In this document: piece after piece, positions 9,789-21,295 of the stretch
How positions within the stretch are numbered: the stretch's first letter is position 1
Layout: every line of letters begins with the position of its first letter
DNA from: an uncultured Rhodospira sp.
GTDB lineage: Bacteria > Pseudomonadota > Alphaproteobacteria > Rhodospirillales > Rhodospirillaceae
Assembly: GCF_937138205.1 (NCBI RefSeq)
Contig: NZ_CAKZOT010000103.1
Span: 1 to 64,000, forward strand
Length of the DNA: 64,000 bases
Direction: 5' to 3'
The notes under the pieces: generated by a model
What the model was told of the DNA's origin: nothing
Database searches by the model: none
What the model saw: only the letters and a program-made list of their open reading frames with translations
Made by a program: the position numbers and the translations under genes

Positions 9789-10541
9789 TCAACCGCCCAG
9801 GCTGTAGCCACCATCGTCCGTGCGCAGCAGGCTGGGCTGGCGCGGGTCCGGCTCGATCTTGCGGCGCAGGCGATGGATGTGGGTTTCCAGGGTGTGGGTA
9901 CTGACGCCGTCGCCGTAGCCCCACACCCGCGCCAGCAGGACATCGCGGGCCACCGGTCCGTCGGCGGCGCGCAGGCAGGCGAGGATGGCCGCCTCCTTCT
10001 CGGTCAGCGCCACGACGCGGCCGCTGGCGCGTTCGACCAGGGTCCGCCCGCCCGGATCGCACAGATACGGGCCGAGCAAGAAGCGGCCAGTCTGTCCCTG
10101 GTCCCGGTCCGGCCCGGCCGGGTTCACGGCCAGCACCGCCCGCAGTGCCGATACCATCGCCGCCAGCCGCGCCGGCCGGTCGGTGCTGGCCACTCCCGGT
10201 GGCCAGACACGCATCCGCGAGCCTTGCGGCATCATCAACAGCACCGGCAGTCCGGGCACGGTGGCGCGCAGGCGCGTGACGACGCCATGGCCCTCGTCGG
10301 CGTCGGTGACCGACACCAGCGCCACGTCCCAAGCCGGCACCCCCCCGTCAACTCCGTTGACCAGCGCCGCCTCGACCGAGTCCATGTCGTCGACCCGTGC
10401 CTCGGCCTCCGCGTCGGTCAGGCTCGACGCCAGTTGACCGGCCAGCGCCCGGCGCGGGGCCTCCGCCCCATCCACCAGCAGCACGCTCAGAACCCTGCGT
10501 CCCGCCGCCGGCGTCCCAGCCCGTGCTTGCGTCTCCGTCAT
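9789..10541 (-). CDS. response-regulator-like protein with OmpR-type DNA-binding domain
   Basis: The 250-residue protein ends in a clear winged-helix domain of the OmpR/PhoB class (LTEKEAAILACLRA, then WGYGDGVSTHTLETHIHRLR with a final wing DDGGYSLG). The first 120 residues resemble a receiver by position, but the normal phospho-acceptor Asp region reads ALVSVTDADEG and the paired acidic residues after VLLVD are absent, so it is probably not phosphorylated by a histidine kinase. No kinase gene is adjacent. It is divergent from ribA and convergent with ubiA (16 bp apart). Confidence 0.82.
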   Translation of the reverse strand: MTETQARAGTPAAGRRVLSVLLVDGAEAPRRALAGQLASSLTDAEAEARVDDMDSVEAALVNGVDGGVPAWDVALVSVTDADEGHGVVTRLRATVPGLPVLLMMPQGSRMRVWPPGVASTDRPARLAAMVSALRAVLAVNPAGPDRDQGQTGRFLLGPYLCDPGGRTLVERASGRVVALTEKEAAILACLRAADGPVARDVLLARVWGYGDGVSTHTLETHIHRLRRKIEPDPRQPSLLRTDDGGYSLGG

Positions 10542-10671
10542 GGCTTTGTCTTATATCTCGGTTCCCATGGCCGCACACGAGCCAAGGCGGGCCAAGCCCG
10601 GTTCGTTGGTCATAGACCTTTCCGCGCGCCCCGACCAGGGGGACGTCTCCCGCCAAAGGATCGGTACCCTC

Positions 10672-11820
10672 ATGATGCCGCAGTCCCTGCCGCCCAGCAC
10701 GCCGACGCCGCCCGCGACCGCCCTGTCCCCGCTGGACCGGGTCGGCCGCGCGGTCGCCGAACTCCGCCGCGGCGCGCCCGTGGTCGTGACCGGCCCCGGC
10801 GACGCGGTTGTCTGCATGAGCGCCGAGGGCATGGACGGCGAGGCCCTGGCTCGCGTCTCGGCACTTGGCGATGCGCCGCCCGCCCTTTTGGTGACGGCCC
10901 GGCGGGCGGCCGTCCTGCACCTGTCCGCCCCCGGCCCGGGTGCCGTGCGGCTTGTCATTCCCGGCGGCCTGACGGTCGAGCGCCTGCGGTTGCTGGCCGA
11001 CCCGGAGGCGCGGGACTCGGCGCCGGTTCCCCCGGGCACCAGTGTCGAGCCCTTGCCGGTGGACAGCGGCGCCGGCGCCAGCGTCGCCTTGGCCAAGCTG
11101 GCCCGGCTGTTGCCAGCCACAGTGGCGACGCCCTGCCCCTGCCCGGCCCTGGACGCCGAGGCCTGGGCGGGCTCCCGTGATCTGGTGGCGGTGGCGGCGG
11201 AGGACGTCCTCGACTACCACGAGGCGGCGGCGCGGGCGCTACGGCCGGTCGGCGAGGCGCGGGTTCCGCTCGACGGAGCCGAGGATACGCGAATCGTCGC
11301 CTTCCGCCCGGTGGATGGCGGCATCGAGCATCTGGCCATCGTCATCGGCCGGCCCGACCCGGCGGCGCCGATTCTCGCCCGTCTGCACTCCGAATGCTTT
11401 ACCGGCGATCTGCTGGGGTCTCTGCGCTGCGACTGTGGCGAGCAACTGCGCGGGGCCATCGCCGCCATCGCCGCCGAGGGCGCCGGCGTGCTGTTGTACC
11501 TCGCCCAGGAAGGGCGCGGCATCGGCCTGGTCAACAAGCTGCGGGCCTACTGCCTGCAGGACGGCGGGCTGGACACCGTCGAGGCCAACGAGCAACTCGG
11601 TTTCGACGACGACGAGCGGCTGTATTCACCGGCCGCCGAGATTCTGCGTCAGCTCGGCTTCGCCCGGGTCCGGCTGATGACGAACAATCCGCGCAAGGTC
11701 GCGGCGCTGGCCCGGCACCGCATTGAGGTCGTCGAGCGCGTCCCCCACACCTTCCCGGCCAATGCCCACAACGTGGGATACCTGCGCGCCAAGGCGCGTC
11801 GCAGCGGGCATTTGTTCTGA
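10672..11820 (+). CDS. ribA: GTP cyclohydrolase II with unusual N-terminal domain
   Basis: The C-terminal half is a standard GTP cyclohydrolase II, the first step of riboflavin synthesis. It has LHSECFTGD, LRCDCG (zinc cysteines), EGRGIGLVNKLRAY and the LMTNNPRK region. The N-terminal roughly 190 residues (from ATG 10672) are Ala/Pro-rich and lack the DEDRENE-type catalytic motif of DHBP synthase (RibB), so this is not an ordinary RibBA fusion. The frame stays open back to 10540, but that would overlap the divergent regulator; an AAAGGA site 9 bp before 10672 supports the chosen start. The protein is 382 residues. Confidence 0.9.
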   Translation: MMPQSLPPSTPTPPATALSPLDRVGRAVAELRRGAPVVVTGPGDAVVCMSAEGMDGEALARVSALGDAPPALLVTARRAAVLHLSAPGPGAVRLVIPGGLTVERLRLLADPEARDSAPVPPGTSVEPLPVDSGAGASVALAKLARLLPATVATPCPCPALDAEAWAGSRDLVAVAAEDVLDYHEAAARALRPVGEARVPLDGAEDTRIVAFRPVDGGIEHLAIVIGRPDPAAPILARLHSECFTGDLLGSLRCDCGEQLRGAIAAIAAEGAGVLLYLAQEGRGIGLVNKLRAYCLQDGGLDTVEANEQLGFDDDERLYSPAAEILRQLGFARVRLMTNNPRKVAALARHRIEVVERVPHTFPANAHNVGYLRAKARRSGHLF

Positions 11821-11841
11821 CCGCCGGGCGGACCGGGCCGA

Positions 11842-12333
11842 TCAGCGGGAGACGGTCGCGTCGCCGGCCTCCCGCCCCGCTCCAAGCGACTCGAGAATCT
11901 CGTCGACGACCGCGCCCTTGGCCGCCAGCACCGGCGGCGACAGGTCCGCGCCGATGTCGAACACCGCGCCCTCGACGCCGATGAACCGCACCCACGGCGG
12001 CAGCGTGCCCAACACGCGGGCCAACTCCACGGCCTGGGCCAGGCCGAACGCGTGCGTGGAACACGGCGCCACGTCCTCCGGCAGGGGCTGGCGCGACAGG
12101 TCGAACCGAACAATCTCGCCGGGCGCGCGCCCTGACCGCACCGCGTCGATCAGCACCACCCGCGCCGCCCCTTGCCAGCCGTCCATCAGCGCGGCCGGTT
12201 CGCCATCATGTTCGAGGCACGCCACACCCGGTGGCGCCCGTTTGGCGACCGCCCGCGCCACGATCCGGCCGAACGCGTCATCGCCGCGATCCGGGTTGCC
12301 GATCCCGATCACCAGCGTCCGCCCCCCAGTCAT
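11842..12333 (-). CDS. NiFe-hydrogenase maturation protease
   Basis: The 163-residue HyaD/HycI-type endopeptidase would cut the C-terminal tail of the hydrogenase large subunit after nickel insertion. It starts with [15 protein letters not shown], which carries the nickel-probing Asp/Glu region typical of the family, and has an internal IDAVRSG stretch. The ATG at 12333 overlaps the TGA of the large-subunit gene (ATGA), implying translational coupling. It is the last gene of the hydrogenase operon. The frame extends upstream, but the coupled ATG gives the family-like N-terminus. Confidence 0.9.
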   Translation of the reverse strand: MTGGRTLVIGIGNPDRGDDAFGRIVARAVAKRAPPGVACLEHDGEPAALMDGWQGAARVVLIDAVRSGRAPGEIVRFDLSRQPLPEDVAPCSTHAFGLAQAVELARVLGTLPPWVRFIGVEGAVFDIGADLSPPVLAAKGAVVDEILESLGAGREAGDATVSR

Positions 12334-13649
12334 GCGCGGTCGATGTGCAGGGTCAGGAAATGCGTCGCGCAGGAAATGCACGGGTCGTAATTGCGGATCG
12401 CCTGTTCGCAGATGTACTGGATCTCGTCGTCCGGCTTATCGATCCAGTCCGGCACCAGCCGGCGCAGATCATCCTCGATCATCGGTTGGTTTTGCGAGGT
12501 CGGCGGCACGATGTTGGCCCCGGTGATGAGCCCGGCGTCGTCGAGGCTGTAGCGGTGATACAGCAGCCCGCGCGGTGCCTCGGTCGCGGCGTGGCCGGTG
12601 CCGGCCGTGGGGACAACATCGATGGCCGACCGCTCCGGCGGCGCATAACCGTCGATGAGGCGCAACGCCTCGATCACGGCATACAGCGTCTCGACCGCGC
12701 GCACGGTGATGCTGCGGAACGGGTTGGTGCAGACGGGTCCCAGCCCGGCCGCTCTCGCCGCCTCCCGGACCTCCGGCGGCAGGCGGTCGAAGTTGTTGGC
12801 ATAGCGCGCCATCGGCCCGACGTGATAGCTGCCGCCGTCCGGGATCATGACGCAATGCAGGGCGTTGGAACGCTCGACGTGGCGTTCCTCGAAATGCGCC
12901 TCGAACGCCGCGACGTCGATATCGAGGCCCGTGTTGGACACCACGCGCCCCTCGTTCATCGGGTATTCGTCCGGGTGCCGCAAGGAGACGAATGTGTAGT
13001 CCTGCTCGAACGCTGGAAAGTCGAGCGTGCCGGTCCAGGCCACCGTCTCGAACGCCAGGTCGCGCGCCCGCAGCAGGGTTGCGCGCAACGCCGACAGGTC
13101 CGCCCGCCCGGGCGCGCGATGGAACCCGCCGACGCGGACGTTGATGGGGTGGATCTCCCGCCCGCCCAACAGGTTCATGATTTCGTTGCCGGCCTTTTTG
13201 AGCTGAAGCCCGCGCTGGGCGGCCTCCGGGTGGTCTTTGGCCAGTTCGACCACGCTCGGATAGCCCAGGAAGTCCGGCGCGTGCAGCAGGTAGATGTGCA
13301 GGGCGTGACTGGAGATCCATTCGCCGCAGTAGAACAGCCGCCGCAGATCCCGCAGAGCGCCGCCGACCGTCACGCCGCAGGCCGCCTCCATGGCGTGAAC
13401 GGCGCTCATCTGGTACGCGACGGGGCAGATGCCGCAGATGCGCGCCGTGATGTCCGGCGCCTCGGTGAAGGCGCGGCCGCGCAGCAGCCCCTCGAAAAAG
13501 CGCGGCGGTTCGAAGATCTTCAGCGCCACGTCTTCAAGGGCGTTGCCGCGAATGCGGATGGACATCGCCCCCTCGCCCTCCACACGGGCGAGGTAGTCGA
13601 CCTTGATCGTGCGCGGCGCACCATCGCCGCCCGGCATATCGCTGCCCAT
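12330..13649 (-). CDS. hydA: cytosolic NiFe hydrogenase, large (alpha) subunit, group 3b-like
   Basis: The 439-residue subunit holds the NiFe active site. The nickel ligands are visible as RICGICP (C72, C75) and the C-terminal DPCISCATH (C424, C427). Nine residues follow His430 and would be removed by the protease encoded next. There is no Tat or membrane signal anywhere in the operon, which agrees with a soluble NAD(P)-linked enzyme. The ATG overlaps the small-subunit TGA by four bases. Upstream frame without hydrogenase similarity was excluded from the start. Confidence 0.93.
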   Translation of the reverse strand: MGSDMPGGDGAPRTIKVDYLARVEGEGAMSIRIRGNALEDVALKIFEPPRFFEGLLRGRAFTEAPDITARICGICPVAYQMSAVHAMEAACGVTVGGALRDLRRLFYCGEWISSHALHIYLLHAPDFLGYPSVVELAKDHPEAAQRGLQLKKAGNEIMNLLGGREIHPINVRVGGFHRAPGRADLSALRATLLRARDLAFETVAWTGTLDFPAFEQDYTFVSLRHPDEYPMNEGRVVSNTGLDIDVAAFEAHFEERHVERSNALHCVMIPDGGSYHVGPMARYANNFDRLPPEVREAARAAGLGPVCTNPFRSITVRAVETLYAVIEALRLIDGYAPPERSAIDVVPTAGTGHAATEAPRGLLYHRYSLDDAGLITGANIVPPTSQNQPMIEDDLRRLVPDWIDKPDDEIQYICEQAIRNYDPCISCATHFLTLHIDRA

Positions 13650-14428
13650 CACGCCCCTCCCCCATGGCGGTCCCCTTCGCGCCGGAACTCCGGCGCGCTG
13701 GCGTTGTAGGTGCGGAACAGGCGTTGCACGGCGTCGTCCGCCACGCCGAGTGCGCCCAGATGGTGCGCGAGGGAGGCCGTGTTGGGCCGCTCCATCGGCC
13801 CGAAACAGGCGTAACAGCCGCGATTGTAGGCCGGGCAGATGGCGCCGCACCCGGCATGGGTCACCGGCCCCAGGCACGGCGTGCCGTGCGCCACCATGAT
13901 GCACGGGGTGCCGCGCATCTTGCATTCGATGCATACGCTGCCCTGCGGGACGTTCGGCTTGCGCCCGTTCAGCAGGGCGCTGACCACCTCCAGAAGCTGC
14001 GCCTTGTTGATCGGGCAGCCGCGCAGTTCCATGTCGACCCTCACATGCGCCGACAGGGGCGTGGAGGTTTCAAGGGTGCTGATGTACTCGGGGTGGGCGT
14101 AGACCATGTCCGTGAACGCCCGGACATCGGCGAAATTGCGCAACGCCTGGATGCCGCCCGCCGTGGCGCAGGCGCCGATGGCGATCAGCAGCCCGGACTG
14201 CTCGCGCACGGCCTCAAGGCGCTCGCGGTCGTGCGCGGTGGTGATCGATCCCTCGACCAGCGACACGTCGTAGGGGCCGTCCAGCACGGCCCGGCTCGCC
14301 TCCGGGAAGTTGGCGATGGTGATCGCGTCCGCGACGGCCAGCAACTCGTCCTCGCAGTCGAGCAAGGTGAGCTGGCAGCCGTCGCACGAGGCGAACTTCC
14401 ACACGGCGAGTTTGGGTTTGTCGGCCAT
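13649..14428 (-). CDS. hydD: NiFe hydrogenase, small (delta) subunit
   Basis: The 259-residue iron-sulfur subunit passes electrons between the NiFe site and the flavin subunit. It begins with [17 protein letters not shown] (C15, C18, ligands of the proximal [4Fe-4S] cluster) and has later clusters of Cys at [30 protein letters not shown] and RGCYACFGP. There is no Tat signal, as expected for cytosolic group 3 enzymes. The start overlaps the stop of the gamma gene, and its stop overlaps the start of the alpha gene. Confidence 0.93.
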   Translation of the reverse strand: MADKPKLAVWKFASCDGCQLTLLDCEDELLAVADAITIANFPEASRAVLDGPYDVSLVEGSITTAHDRERLEAVREQSGLLIAIGACATAGGIQALRNFADVRAFTDMVYAHPEYISTLETSTPLSAHVRVDMELRGCPINKAQLLEVVSALLNGRKPNVPQGSVCIECKMRGTPCIMVAHGTPCLGPVTHAGCGAICPAYNRGCYACFGPMERPNTASLAHHLGALGVADDAVQRLFRTYNASAPEFRREGDRHGGGA

Positions 14429-15285
14429 CACACCTCGCGAATTCTGAACAGGTGTTGGACACGGTCGAAGGAGAACACCGGTCCATCGTCGCAGACGAAG
14501 AACGGCCCGTACTGACAGCGCCCGCACATCCGCACCCCGCACTTCATGTTGCGTTCCATCGAGATGTGGATGTTCTCCGCCGCGACCCCGCGATCCAACA
14601 GCGCATAGGCCGAAAAGCGCATCATGATCTCTGGCCCGCAGATCAAGGCCGAGGTTCGATCCGGATCGAGGCGCCGCCAGTTGAGGAAGTCGGTGACGAC
14701 GCCGACCTTGCCGGTCCAGTCGCGCCCGGCGTTGTCGACTGTCACGTTGATGTCGATCGAATCGTTGGCGCTCCACCCGGCAAGCTGATCGGTATAGAGG
14801 ATGGTCCGGGGCTGACGCGCCCCGTAGAGCAGGGTCAGGTCCCCGTAGCGGTCGCGGTGGTTCAGCAGGTGGTAGACCGCCGGCCGCAGCGGCGCGAGGC
14901 CGAGCCCGCCGCCCATGACAATCACGTCCCGGCCTTCGATCTCGTCGACCGGCCACACGCTGCCGAACGGCCCGCGCAGGCCGATGATACCACCGGGTTG
15001 AACAGCGCACAGCGCGTCCGTCACCGTGCCGACGGCCATGACGGTGAAGGTCAACTCGCCCGTCCGCGCGGGGTCGCCGCTGATCGAGATCGGCACCTCG
15101 CCCTGGCCGAACACATAGATCATATAGAACTGGCCGGGCGCGAAGGCGCAGGCGCCCGCCGCGTCCCCGGTGCCCGCCGGTTCCACGCGCAGACTCATGC
15201 AGCCGGGGATCTCCTCCCATGTCTCCAGCACCCGGAAGGGCGTGGGAAGCATCGGCCGGGGAAGCTGTTCAGCCGGCTGCGCCAT
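14428..15285 (-). CDS. hydG: hydrogenase gamma subunit, FAD/NAD(P)-binding reductase
   Basis: The 285-residue protein belongs to the ferredoxin-reductase-like family of PyrK/HydG. An FAD-binding barrel ([13 protein letters not shown], then [11 protein letters not shown]) precedes a nucleotide-binding fold with [12 protein letters not shown]. The C-terminal cysteine set [17 protein letters not shown] binds a [2Fe-2S] cluster. It would exchange electrons with NAD(P)H. It overlaps the cNMP-binding gene by 17 bp upstream and the small-subunit gene downstream. Confidence 0.9.
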   Translation of the reverse strand: MAQPAEQLPRPMLPTPFRVLETWEEIPGCMSLRVEPAGTGDAAGACAFAPGQFYMIYVFGQGEVPISISGDPARTGELTFTVMAVGTVTDALCAVQPGGIIGLRGPFGSVWPVDEIEGRDVIVMGGGLGLAPLRPAVYHLLNHRDRYGDLTLLYGARQPRTILYTDQLAGWSANDSIDINVTVDNAGRDWTGKVGVVTDFLNWRRLDPDRTSALICGPEIMMRFSAYALLDRGVAAENIHISMERNMKCGVRMCGRCQYGPFFVCDDGPVFSFDRVQHLFRIREV

Positions 15286-15722
15286 ACGTCGCCCTCCCGC
15301 TCGCGTAGATGTCCAGCATCTGCCGCCGCGTCGCCTGCAACCGTTCCAGCATGAGCTGGGCGAAGCGTTTCATGAGTTGGTAGCCCAGTTCGTGGTCGGC
15401 CTCGGCCTTGCCGCGCAGGCAGGCGCCGTCAAGCGCCACGGCCGAGCCGTCGGTCAGGGCGTGGGTGTCGAAGCCGTTGCGATATGGCGGGAACAGCCAG
15501 GAGTATCCGGCGATGCCGCCCGCGCCGACGCGAGCGATCGACAGCGGCCCGCCCGCCGGCATGTGGCTTTCGATCGCCACCTCACCGCCCCGGATCAGGT
15601 AGAAGGTGTTGGCTTCCTCCCCCTCGCGCAGCAGGAAGTCGCCCGCGCGGAAATGGATCAGTCGGCCGCAGCCCGACAAGGTCTCGAACTGATCCTCCGA
15701 CAGGCCGTCGAAGAACGGGTTC

Positions 15723-16901
<1,179 letters not shown>

Positions 16902-17030
16902 GCGCCCTCCGCCCCGTGATCCCCCAGCCCCGGCGCCGCCCATCGGACTGGAACCGCGTCGCCCATGCCCACGAGTATACACCCAAATGGCCCCGGGACG
17001 GGAGGAGAACTCGGCGTCGGCCACCAGTCT

Positions 17031-17522
17031 TCAGGGCGAATCAGCGGGCGGCGCGATGGTCGCCCGGATGCGATCGACCACATCCTCGGGCGGCCCGATC
17101 GGCGTCATGGCGCCGGCCTCGACGAAGACGGCGACGAACTCGCCGGTGAAACACAGGACGCCGTCCTGGTATCCGCTGACCTCATGAGTCACCGACGTCC
17201 GCCCCAGCCGTGTCATCCGCACCGCGCAGTCCAGGGGATGGCGCGGCGTGATCGGGGCGCGGAAGTCCAGCCGCATGTGCACGAACGGCGTCCCGATGCG
17301 GCGATCAATGTTGAAGCGGTACCAGTCATGGTCCGTGTGGTGGCTCCACCAGGACTCGATGGCCTCCAGCGCCCAGGCCGGAATGTTCGGCGTATAGGCG
17401 ATGGCCGCCGGGTCGCAGTCACCCCAGCGCACCCGAATGCGATGCTCGAAGGGCGTGGCCTGCGGCCCGAGCGTGCCGCCTTCGGTTTGCATTCGGCGGT
17501 CCCCCTCCTCGGGCGCGGTCAT
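17031..17522 (-). CDS. acyl-CoA thioesterase, 4-hydroxybenzoyl-CoA thioesterase-like
   Basis: The 163-residue hot-dog-fold protein carries RWGDCDPAAIAYTPNIPAW, closely matching the active-site segment of the Pseudomonas-type 4-hydroxybenzoyl-CoA thioesterase; D37 is the probable catalytic Asp. The ATG at 17522 overlaps the TGA of hcrB (ATGA), so it is translationally coupled to the reductase genes. It probably releases free CoA from dead-end or excess aryl-CoA esters. The exact substrate is inferred from the operon. Confidence 0.88.
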   Translation of the reverse strand: MTAPEEGDRRMQTEGGTLGPQATPFEHRIRVRWGDCDPAAIAYTPNIPAWALEAIESWWSHHTDHDWYRFNIDRRIGTPFVHMRLDFRAPITPRHPLDCAVRMTRLGRTSVTHEVSGYQDGVLCFTGEFVAVFVEAGAMTPIGPPEDVVDRIRATIAPPADSP

Positions 17523-18523
17523 ACCGGCGATTCCTCCGACCCCGCCTCGGACCACAGATCGCCCAGCAGTCGCACCGCCGACCCCATGGCCACGGCGCGG
17601 CGGTAGCGGGGCGAGGCGGCAGTGGTGCGCAGCGGAATACACACCTTGCCCACGGCCTCGGAGACGTTTGCGGCCGCCAACTCCGCCCACGGCTGGCCGA
17701 TCAGCCCGTCCAGCCCGGGCACGGGGACCGGCGCCGATGCCACCCCGGTCAAGGCGATACGCACGTCCGCCATTCGATCCCCGTCGCGGCGCACCAAGCC
17801 GGCGACCCCGGCGAGGGGAAAGTCGATGGACTCCCGCACGCGCACCTTGGCGTACCCGGCCACGGCCCCGTGCATCGGCGGCACGATGACGGCGGTGACC
17901 AGGGCGCCGGGCGCCAGGGCCAGATGCGCGCGACCATCGGCCCGGAACAGATCAAGCAGCGGGTGGCGGCGCGATCCGTGACCGTCCAGCACCTCCACCG
18001 ACGCGCCGAGCACCAGCAGCGCCGGAGCGAGATCCCCGGCATAGGCGGCGTGGCAGCGGTCGCTCTTGGGGACAACGTGGCACGTCTCGCCGCCGGCCTT
18101 CATGCAGAAACCGTTGGCGGCGCGCCACCATTCGCTTTGGTTCACGAACACGCACCGGGTGTCCTGACACAGGTTGCCGGCCACGGTGGCGGCTTCACGA
18201 TGCGTCGGCCCGGCCACGCAGGCGGCGGCGCGGGCCAGCACCGGCCAGCCGTCCAGGACCAGGGGATCAGCGGCCAGCCGCGCCAGGGTGACGGAGGCCC
18301 CCAGCACCAGCGCGCCGGTGTCCTCGTCCACCGTGATGCCGTCCAGGCCGGGAATGGCGGACAGATCCACCAGGGCCGGCGGCGCCTCCAGGCCATAACG
18401 AATATTGACCAGCAGGGCGGTGCCGCCGGCCAGGGGACGGCTTCCCGGCGCGTCGGCCAGCGCGGCCAAGGCGTCGGCGGTCGACGTCGGGCGATGCAGG
18501 CGAAAGCGCGGCATGGACGTCAT
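17519..18523 (-). CDS. hcrB: 4-hydroxybenzoyl-CoA reductase, beta (FAD, 4Fe-4S) subunit
   Basis: The 334-residue FAD-binding subunit of the xanthine-oxidase family has the FAD loop LAGGTALLVNIRYG near residue 32. It also has the loop unique to HcrB that holds an extra [4Fe-4S] cluster: C124, C140, C148 and C157, spaced 16, 8 and 9 residues as in the Thauera aromatica enzyme. This marks it as 4-hydroxybenzoyl-CoA reductase rather than a generic CO or aldehyde dehydrogenase. A GGAG site precedes the ATG at 18523, four bases after hcrA ends. Confidence 0.93.
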   Translation of the reverse strand: MTSMPRFRLHRPTSTADALAALADAPGSRPLAGGTALLVNIRYGLEAPPALVDLSAIPGLDGITVDEDTGALVLGASVTLARLAADPLVLDGWPVLARAAACVAGPTHREAATVAGNLCQDTRCVFVNQSEWWRAANGFCMKAGGETCHVVPKSDRCHAAYAGDLAPALLVLGASVEVLDGHGSRRHPLLDLFRADGRAHLALAPGALVTAVIVPPMHGAVAGYAKVRVRESIDFPLAGVAGLVRRDGDRMADVRIALTGVASAPVPVPGLDGLIGQPWAELAAANVSEAVGKVCIPLRTTAASPRYRRAVAMGSAVRLLGDLWSEAGSEESPV

Positions 18524-18527
18524 GGCG

Positions 18528-20825
18528 TCAGGCTCCGTTTGGCGCAAAAAGCTCGAACACCCGCTCGGGGCTCAGCGGCAGGGCGCGGGCGCGGACGCCG
18601 GTGGCGTCGTGGACGGCGTTCATGATGGCGGCGATGCTGCCGGCCAACGGCCCCTCGCTGGCCTCCTTGGCGCCGAAGGGTCCATTGGGGTCCAGGCTCT
18701 CCACGATATGGACCTCGATCTCCGGGCTGTCGGCGGTCGTCGGCACACGGTAGTCGAGCAGGTTGGTGGCGATGCCGCGTCCGTCGCGCCAGTTGGTTTC
18801 CTCCGACAGGGCCTGACCCACGCCCATCCAGGCGGCACCCTGGATCTGCCCCTCGACGGCCAGGGGATTGATGGCTCGGCCGACGTCGGCGGCGACCCAG
18901 AGTTTGTGGACCGTGACCCGGCCGGTCACCGGGTCGACCGAGCATTCCGCGACCTGGGCGGCGTACGAAAAGCCCATGGAGGCGCCGATGGCGCTGCCCC
19001 GGATGGCCTTGTCGCCCTGGAACTCGACAGGGCAGGTGAACGTGCCCTTGACGGTGATGGTGCCGGTGTCGATCAAAGCCTCGCGCACCACGTCGCCGAA
19101 CGACAGGCCGGTGTCCTGGATGCCGGCCACGCGGAAGGTCTCGCCCAGGCATTCGATCTGGTCGGGCGCGGCGTCCAGCCGGCGCGCGGCGGCCTCGACC
19201 AGAATGGCTTTCAGACTCTCCGCCGCCTGGATGGTGGCGTTGCCGACCATGAAGGTTACGCGGGACGAATAGCTGCCGTTGTCCTTGGGGGTCACCGCGC
19301 TATCGCTGCTGATCACCCGCAGCCGGCCAGGGTCGCAGCCCAGCACCTCGCCGACCACCTGGGCAACCACGGTGGACGACCCCTGGCCGATGTCGGAGGC
19401 GCCGGTCAGGATGGTGATGGCGCCGTCGAAATCCAGCTTCAGATTGATGACGGCGTGCGGTTCGCCGGTCCAGTGCTTGGGCTTGGAGGTGCCGGAGACG
19501 TAGTGCGAGCACGCCATGCCCAGGCCCCGCCCAGGCGGCAGGCTTCCGCGCCGCTTGTGCCAGCCGGAGGCCCGCTCGACCCAATCCAGGCACTCGGCAA
19601 GACCGTTGCTCAGGACCTTCTGGCCCATCAGGGTCGTGGCGGGCGCGGTCAGCAGGTTGACGCGCCGCACGGCGAAGGGGTCGAGCCCCAGGTCCGCCGC
19701 CATCTCGTCCAACAGCGCCTCGAACGCCGCGCGCATGTCCACGGTGCCGTGACCGCGCATGGCCCCGCACGGCGGCAGGTTGGTGTAGACGCGCCAGCCG
19801 TCGTAGGTGACAGCCGGGATGTCATACAGGCCATGCAGCAACGCGCCGGCATACAGGATGGTGATGATGCCATAGCCGGCATAGGCGCCGCCCCGCTGCA
19901 CGCAGGTGGCGGCGCAGGCGGTCAGCCGGCCGTCGGCCGTCAGGCCCAGCTTCAGCGTAATGTCGGCCTGCGGCCGGCCGCGATGGGTCAGGAAGGTGTC
20001 CTCGCGCGACAACGGCAGGAACACTGTGCCGCCGGCCTTGCGCGCCAGCAGAGCGGCGATGACCTCGAAGCCCAGCGCCTCGGTGCGGGCGCCAAAGCCG
20101 CCGCCCAGGAACGGCTTCACCACACGGATGCGCGCGGTGTCCACCTCCAGGCACTGGGCCACGGTCAGGTGCACGTAGTACGGCACCTGGGTCGTCGTGT
20201 GCAGCGTCAACCGGTCGCGTTCCGGGTCGTACTCGGCCAGCGTGGCGTTGGGCTCCAGGTGGACGTGGTTCACCTCGGCGAAGGTGAAGGTGCCCTCGCG
20301 CACCAGGGCGGCGGCGGCGAACCCGGCCTCCACGTCGCCGAACGACTGGTGCACCTCGCGCTCGATGTTGCCGGGCTTGTCGTCGTGCAGGAGCGGCGCC
20401 TTGGGGCCTCGTGCCTTGGCGCTTTCAAACACCGCCGGCAGCGGAGCGATGTCGGCGCGAATCAACGCCAGCGCCTGGGCGGCCGTGCGGTCATCCACGG
20501 CGGCCACGGCGGCGATCGGCTCGCCGCGATAGCGTACCCGATCCCGCGCCAAGGGGTATTCGTTCCGCGCGATGGGCAGCACGCCGAAGGGAACGGCGCA
20601 GTCGGCGCCGGTGACCACCGCCAGCACGCCGGGCAGCGCCTCGGCCGCCGTTGTGTCGACGCCGCGCAGGATGCCGTGGGACACCGGGCTGCGCAGGATC
20701 GCCCCCGCCAGCGCATCGGCGGGCCGCAGGTCGGCGGTGTAGCGGGCGCGGCCGGTCACCTTCTCGATGCCGTCCACCAGCGGCGTCGGCACCCCGATGC
20801 CGCCCTTGGGGGGAAGAACGGTCAT
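18528..20825 (-). CDS. hcrA: 4-hydroxybenzoyl-CoA reductase, alpha (molybdenum) subunit
   Basis: The 765-residue molybdopterin subunit holds the site that removes the para-hydroxyl of 4-hydroxybenzoyl-CoA to give benzoyl-CoA. Landmarks are GKARYTAD-like [11 protein letters not shown] near the start, [46 protein letters not shown] and the C-terminal [12 protein letters not shown] with the catalytic-Glu region. The gene order C-A-B differs from A-B-C in Thauera. Its ATG overlaps the hcrC stop. It needs molybdopterin, for which moeA/moaD/moaE lie at 53268-55244. Confidence 0.93.
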   Translation of the reverse strand: MTVLPPKGGIGVPTPLVDGIEKVTGRARYTADLRPADALAGAILRSPVSHGILRGVDTTAAEALPGVLAVVTGADCAVPFGVLPIARNEYPLARDRVRYRGEPIAAVAAVDDRTAAQALALIRADIAPLPAVFESAKARGPKAPLLHDDKPGNIEREVHQSFGDVEAGFAAAALVREGTFTFAEVNHVHLEPNATLAEYDPERDRLTLHTTTQVPYYVHLTVAQCLEVDTARIRVVKPFLGGGFGARTEALGFEVIAALLARKAGGTVFLPLSREDTFLTHRGRPQADITLKLGLTADGRLTACAATCVQRGGAYAGYGIITILYAGALLHGLYDIPAVTYDGWRVYTNLPPCGAMRGHGTVDMRAAFEALLDEMAADLGLDPFAVRRVNLLTAPATTLMGQKVLSNGLAECLDWVERASGWHKRRGSLPPGRGLGMACSHYVSGTSKPKHWTGEPHAVINLKLDFDGAITILTGASDIGQGSSTVVAQVVGEVLGCDPGRLRVISSDSAVTPKDNGSYSSRVTFMVGNATIQAAESLKAILVEAAARRLDAAPDQIECLGETFRVAGIQDTGLSFGDVVREALIDTGTITVKGTFTCPVEFQGDKAIRGSAIGASMGFSYAAQVAECSVDPVTGRVTVHKLWVAADVGRAINPLAVEGQIQGAAWMGVGQALSEETNWRDGRGIATNLLDYRVPTTADSPEIEVHIVESLDPNGPFGAKEASEGPLAGSIAAIMNAVHDATGVRARALPLSPERVFELFAPNGA

Positions 20826-21295
20826 GGCGCGGCCTCCTCGGTTGCAGCGGCCTGGACGGACTCGATGATCTTCACGTACCCGGTGCAGCGGCACAGGTTG
20901 CCGGACAGGGCCTCGCGGATCGCCTCCGGCGACGGTGCCGGGTCGCGGCGCAACAGGCCCTCGGCGGCCATGATCATGCCCGGGGTGCAATAGCCGCACT
21001 GGGTGCCCAGGCGTTCGTGAAAGGCGGTTTGCAGGCGACTCATGCGGCCGCGTTTGGCCTGTCCCTCGATGGTTTCCACGCGCCGGCCGGCCACCTGATG
21101 CGCCAACGTCGAGCACGCGAGACGCGGGCGGTCGTCCACCAGCACCGTGCAGGCGCCGCACTCGCCGCCGTCGCAGCCCTGCTTGGTGCCGGTCAGGCCG
21201 GCCACGTCGCGCAGGTAGTCCAACAGCAGGGCGGAGTCCTCCACCAGATCCTGCCGCGCGCGGCCATTCACGGTGAGGTCAAGAACCGACGTCAT
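20822..21295 (-). CDS. hcrC: 4-hydroxybenzoyl-CoA reductase, gamma (2Fe-2S) subunit
   Basis: The 157-residue subunit has the two [2Fe-2S] domains of the family: a plant-ferredoxin-like set ([14 protein letters not shown] then RLAC) and the helical set ([10 protein letters not shown] then GNLCRCTGY). It passes electrons from reduced ferredoxin to the Mo site. The start codon overlaps the ligase stop by four bases and its stop overlaps hcrA, giving a tightly coupled ligase-C-A-B-thioesterase series. Confidence 0.94.
   Translation of the reverse strand: MTSVLDLTVNGRARQDLVEDSALLLDYLRDVAGLTGTKQGCDGGECGACTVLVDDRPRLACSTLAHQVAGRRVETIEGQAKRGRMSRLQTAFHERLGTQCGYCTPGMIMAAEGLLRRDPAPSPEAIREALSGNLCRCTGYVKIIESVQAAATEEAAP

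Noticed and set aside
18405-20993. 862-codon open frame on the plus strand opposite hcrA/hcrB
   Set aside because: It is a GC-rich shadow of well-supported genes; the translation is His/Gln/Gly-rich with no domain and no ribosome site.
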